Source: an uncultured Clostridia bacterium (GTDB taxonomy: Bacteria; Bacillota; Clostridia; Christensenellales; Borkfalkiaceae). From it: a stretch of DNA of 8,120 bases. This document shows, one piece after another, positions 6,407 through 8,120 of the stretch. Positions within the stretch are counted from its first letter, which is position 1. Each line of letters starts with the position of its first letter. The stretch covers positions 1 through 8,120 of the forward strand of contig CANPWF010000073.1 of the NCBI GenBank assembly GCA_947581885.1. The letters are read 5' to 3'. Both the position numbers and the translations under genes were made by a program. Under the pieces are notes generated by a model that made no database searches, was not told where the DNA came from, and was given only the letters and a program-made list of their open reading frames with translations.

Positions 6407-6435
6407 TTGCTTTTTGCGGCGGAAACGGTTAAGAT
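6407..6435 (+). promoter_or_regulatory. Possible promoter of the antiporter gene
   Basis: A TTGCTT (6407-6412) and TAAGAT (6430-6435) pair is spaced by 17 nt on the plus strand. Each box is only a partial match (3 of 6 and 4 of 6). An overlapping GATAAT (6433-6438) is a better -10 but has no -35 at the right distance. A start near 6442 would give a leader of about 50 nt that includes the hairpin at 6457-6472. The site lies about 70-100 bp from the divergent operon promoter. Confidence 0.4.
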
Positions 6436-6456
6436 AATTGGGATAAAGTTCGGTCT

Positions 6457-6472
6457 CCGCGCGAGGGCGCGG
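6457..6472 (+). promoter_or_regulatory. GC-rich leader hairpin just before the antiporter ribosome site
   Basis: A perfect six-pair stem, CCGCGC (6457-6462) with GCGCGG (6467-6472), closes the loop GAGG. It ends two bases before the purine-rich AAGAAGG (6474-6480), the probable ribosome site. A further 11 nt, including a run of six T, separates that site from the ATG at 6492. The structure could slow initiation or stabilise the mRNA. The T run lies 11 nt beyond the stem, so it is not a standard terminator. Confidence 0.5.
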
Positions 6473-6491
6473 GAAGAAGGCAATTTTTTGT

Positions 6492-7745
6492 ATGGAAGCA
6501 TTTGAGATCCTGCTCCCGCTCGCGGTCATTCTGCTCTTCGGGAAGCTCATGGGCATCGGGGCACACAGGTGCGGCATGCCCGCCGTCATCGGCATGCTGA
6601 TCGCGGGAATATTGATCGGGCTGCTCTCCTATATCCCTTGGGAACCCCTGCACGAGGCGTTCTTCTCGGAAGAGGTGATGAGCGGGCTTGAGATCATGAG
6701 CAAGCTCGGCGTGGTGCTCATCATGTTCTCCGCGGGGCTCGGGACGGACCTCAAAAAACTAAGGAGCACGGGGGTCGCTTCCGTCGTCATCACCCTCTTC
6801 GGGGTGGTCGTCCCGATGGGGCTCGGCACCCTCGTCGCCTTCCTCTTCTTCCCCGATGAAAGTGTCCTCTCGTGGCTCTTCTACGGCGCGATCCTCACGG
6901 CGACCTCCGTCTCCGTCACCGTCGCCGTCCTCAAAGAACTCGGCAAACTCGATTCCAAAGTCGGGGCTTCCATTGTCGCCGCCGCCGTCATCGACGACGT
7001 GATCGGCATCGTCATCCTCTCTGTGCTTACGGGCTTCTCCTCGGGCGCGGAAGGAGACGCGGGCGGCTGGAATTGGTTCCACCCCAACGCTTGGCTCGTG
7101 TGCATCAAGATCGTTGTGTTCTTCGTCGCCGCGATCGCCCTCGGCGTTGCCCTGCGGAAGCTCTTCGACCTCATGGAACGCAAGGCCCCGCACAACAGAC
7201 GGGTGCCCATCATCTCGCTTGCCGCCTGCTTTTTGTACGCTTACGGCGCGGAAAAACTGTTCGGCGTGGCGGATATCACGGGCGCGTACCTCGCAGGCAT
7301 TCTGCTCGGCGGGACCCTCTCCGAAACGCCCTACGTCGAGAGCAAGGTGGATACGATGGGATATCTCTTCTTCTCCCCCGTGTTCTTCGCCTTCATCGGC
7401 ATCAACAACATCGGCGCGTTCGCCGAGATCGACGTCTCCTTCCTCGGCTTCGGGTTCGCCTATGTGGCGGCGGCACTCATCGGGAAACTTGCGGGCTGTT
7501 TCGCGGGCGCGAAGATCTGCCGCTTCTCGGTGAAGGACAGCCTGCGCGTCGGACTCGGCATGATGGTCCGCGCGGAGGTGGTGCTCATCTGTACGGAGCG
7601 GGGCGTTTCCGCGGGGCTCGTCGATCCCGCCGTGTTCCCCTTCGTGATCCTGATCATCCTGCTCTCCTCCGTTTTGACCCCCGTCTTTTTGAAGCTCTCC
7701 TACCGAAAGGAACTCCGTTCTCCTCTCCCTTCCCCCGAACATTGA
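6492..7745 (+). CDS. CPA2-family cation:proton antiporter (KefB/NapA-like)
   Basis: The 417-aa integral membrane protein has 12 or 13 likely membrane segments. It belongs to the monovalent cation:proton antiporter-2 family, which exchanges Na+ or K+ for H+ to control pH and ion balance. The N-terminal helices include MPAVIGMLIAGILIGLL (29-45). The unwound-helix motif is TATSVSVTVAVL (136-147). The ion-binding pair D168-D169 sits in AAAVIDDVIGIVIL (163-176), and two acids usually mean electrogenic exchange as in NapA. The C-terminal core has GMMVRAEVVLI (356-366), matching the conserved GM..R.E motif. There is no RCK/TrkA-N nucleotide-binding domain after the membrane part, and the polar tail is only about 15 residues. 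The ATG at 6492 follows AGAAGG with a rather long 11-nt spacer. It is divergent from the operon and apparently a single-gene transcript. The ion specificity cannot be read from the sequence. Confidence 0.92.
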   Translation: MEAFEILLPLAVILLFGKLMGIGAHRCGMPAVIGMLIAGILIGLLSYIPWEPLHEAFFSEEVMSGLEIMSKLGVVLIMFSAGLGTDLKKLRSTGVASVVITLFGVVVPMGLGTLVAFLFFPDESVLSWLFYGAILTATSVSVTVAVLKELGKLDSKVGASIVAAAVIDDVIGIVILSVLTGFSSGAEGDAGGWNWFHPNAWLVCIKIVVFFVAAIALGVALRKLFDLMERKAPHNRRVPIISLAACFLYAYGAEKLFGVADITGAYLAGILLGGTLSETPYVESKVDTMGYLFFSPVFFAFIGINNIGAFAEIDVSFLGFGFAYVAAALIGKLAGCFAGAKICRFSVKDSLRVGLGMMVRAEVVLICTERGVSAGLVDPAVFPFVILIILLSSVLTPVFLKLSYRKELRSPLPSPEH

Positions 7746-7761
7746 AAAGCCTCGCTCTCTT

Positions 7762-7784
7762 CCCCGCCTCGCGGGGATTTTTTT
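7762..7784 (+). terminator. Intrinsic terminator of the antiporter gene
   Basis: A six-pair GC stem, CCCCGC (7762-7767) with GCGGGG (7771-7776), closes the loop CTC. It is followed by A and seven T (7778-7784). It lies 17 nt after the stop codon at 7743-7745. This is a textbook Rho-independent terminator on the plus strand. Confidence 0.92.
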
Positions 7785-7803
7785 ATGGGCGAAAAATTAC
7801 GTC

Positions 7804-7852
7804 ATGTCGAGCCGTCCCTGCGGTGCCCTTGCGCAGGGACGTGTCGAGACAT
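7804..7852. repeat. Palindromic repeat 1 (CGTCCCTGCG hairpin)
   Basis: Ten-base arms CGTCCCTGCG (7813-7822) and CGCAGGGACG (7832-7841) pair perfectly around a 9-nt loop. An outer ATGTC (7804-7808) can pair with GACAT (7848-7852) across an internal loop. The motif TGTCGAG occurs on both sides of the stem (7805-7811 and 7842-7848). It starts about 20 bp beyond the terminator and has no coding sense, which fits a dispersed intergenic palindrome. Confidence 0.75.
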
Positions 7853-7877
7853 CGCCTTAGACTTATGTCCTAAAACT

Positions 7878-7925
7878 GCGGCGACCCTTCGACACGCCGC
7901 AAGGGGGTTGCGTGTACGCACCCCC
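7878..7925. repeat. Two adjacent short hairpins (GCGGCG and GGGGG stems)
   Basis: GCGGCG (7878-7883) pairs with CGCCGC (7895-7900) around an 11-nt loop that contains CCTTCGACA. Two bases later GGGGG (7903-7907) pairs with CCCCC (7921-7925). Inside it TGCGT (7909-7913) faces ACGCA (7916-7920). The second hairpin shares its 3' arm with the outer end of the larger inverted repeat at 7917-8036, so the two folds compete. Confidence 0.6.
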
Positions 7926-8036
7926 GCACCTCATTTCGAGCGCAGTCGAGAAATCTCGCACTTCTCCCAACATACATGTACGTATGGAGTTGGGCGAGAT
8001 CCTTCGACAAGCTCAGGATGAGGTGAGGGTCGTGCG
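7917..8036. repeat. Imperfect inverted repeat of about 120 nt
   Basis: The left arm runs from 7917 and the right arm ends at 8036. Paired blocks from outside in are CGCAC/GTGCG, CCC/GGG, CACCTCAT/ATGAGGTG (7927-7934 with 8018-8025), GAGC/GCTC, GTCGA/TCGAC, ATCTCG/CGAGAT (7953-7958 with 7995-8000), CCCAA/TTGGG and ATAC/GTAT at the tip. Small mismatches and bulges separate the blocks. The arms contain the two common intergenic words TTCGAGCGCAGTCGAGAA and CCTTCGACAAGCTCAGGATG. I recall these from repeats in many bacterial genomes. It may be a MITE- or REP-like element; no transposase is visible in the window. Confidence 0.75.
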
Positions 8037-8055
8037 CCCATTCGAAAGTAAGTGG

Positions 8056-8108
8056 GAACCCTCGCTGCCCCCTTTGGGGGAAGTGTCCCGCAGGGACAAA
8101 GGGGGTTC
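8056..8108. repeat. Nested hairpin repeat with CCCCCTTT/AAAGGGGG stem
   Basis: The outer arms CCCCCTTT (8068-8075) and AAAGGGGG (8098-8105) enclose a second perfect hairpin, TGTCCC (8084-8089) with GGGACA (8093-8098), around loop GCA. GAACC (8056-8060) and GGTTC (8104-8108) can extend or compete with the outer stem. The GTCCC...GGGAC core echoes the stem at 7814-7840. This is a second repeat type inserted next to the large inverted repeat. Confidence 0.7.
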
Positions 8109-8120
8109 GTATATTCACAC

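Larger units (their letters stand above)
7786..8120. other. Non-coding repeat block after the antiporter
   Basis: These 335 bases hold the palindromic repeats listed separately and no convincing gene. Open frames exist on both strands, but their translations are those of the repeats themselves (for example HFERSREIS and DPSTSSG on plus, LILSLSKD on minus). Such peptides are known to arise from these palindromes and should not be annotated as proteins. Confidence 0.8.

Noticed and set aside
6289..6501. N-terminal extension of mrnC by 71 residues to an ATG at 6501
   Set aside because: The added residues do not resemble the family. The extension runs through the operon promoter and into the antiporter start region, and the ATG at 6288 has a good ribosome site.
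7785..8118. Short open frames on both strands in the repeat block
   Set aside because: Their translations contain HFERSREIS, DPSTSSG and LILSLSKD, which are peptides read out of intergenic palindromes, and they lack ribosome sites or any family resemblance.

Overview
The window looks like chromosomal DNA from a fairly GC-rich member of the Bacillota, most likely a Clostridia-type and perhaps uncultured gut lineage. The evidence is a sigma-H-like sigma factor, a dsRBD-less Mini-ribonuclease III and the dnaX-ybaB-recR cassette, plus intergenic hairpin repeats that I recall from such genomes. I cannot name the genus. I see no plasmid, phage, CRISPR or defence genes, so most of the window is housekeeping.

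Layout: positions 1-72 hold a minus-strand tRNA-Val(GAC), cut by the window edge at its 3' end and with its own near-consensus promoter (89-117). An AT-rich spacer (about 118-299) follows. From 6288 down to 300, eight minus-strand genes are packed with gaps of at most 27 nt or with overlaps. In transcription order they are mrnC, rlmB, a sigH-like sigma factor, an unnamed polytopic membrane protein, dnaX, ybaB, recR and a divergent gpsA. A strong extended -10 promoter (6307-6335) with a predicted leader of only about 12 nt precedes mrnC, so all eight could be one transcript. As I recall the Bacillus subtilis layout, the order joins two clusters that are separate there: mrnC-rlmB-(yacP)-sigH and dnaX-ybaB-recR. 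The membrane gene sits at the junction.

On the plus strand, 6492-7745 encodes a CPA2-type cation:proton antiporter. It is transcribed divergently from the operon, has a GC-rich leader hairpin and ends at a clear intrinsic terminator (7762-7784). The last 335 bases (7786-8120) hold no credible gene. They are a string of palindromic repeats, including an imperfect inverted repeat of about 120 nt.

By function, the operon covers 23S rRNA maturation (MrnC, RlmB), a sigma factor, replication clamp loading (DnaX), recombinational repair (YbaB, RecR) and phospholipid precursor supply (GpsA-like). The points most worth a second look are the unnamed membrane protein, the GpsA-like protein with His at the usual phosphate-binding Arg, the short sigma-H linker and the palindromic repeat block. 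I found no convincing undescribed multi-gene system.
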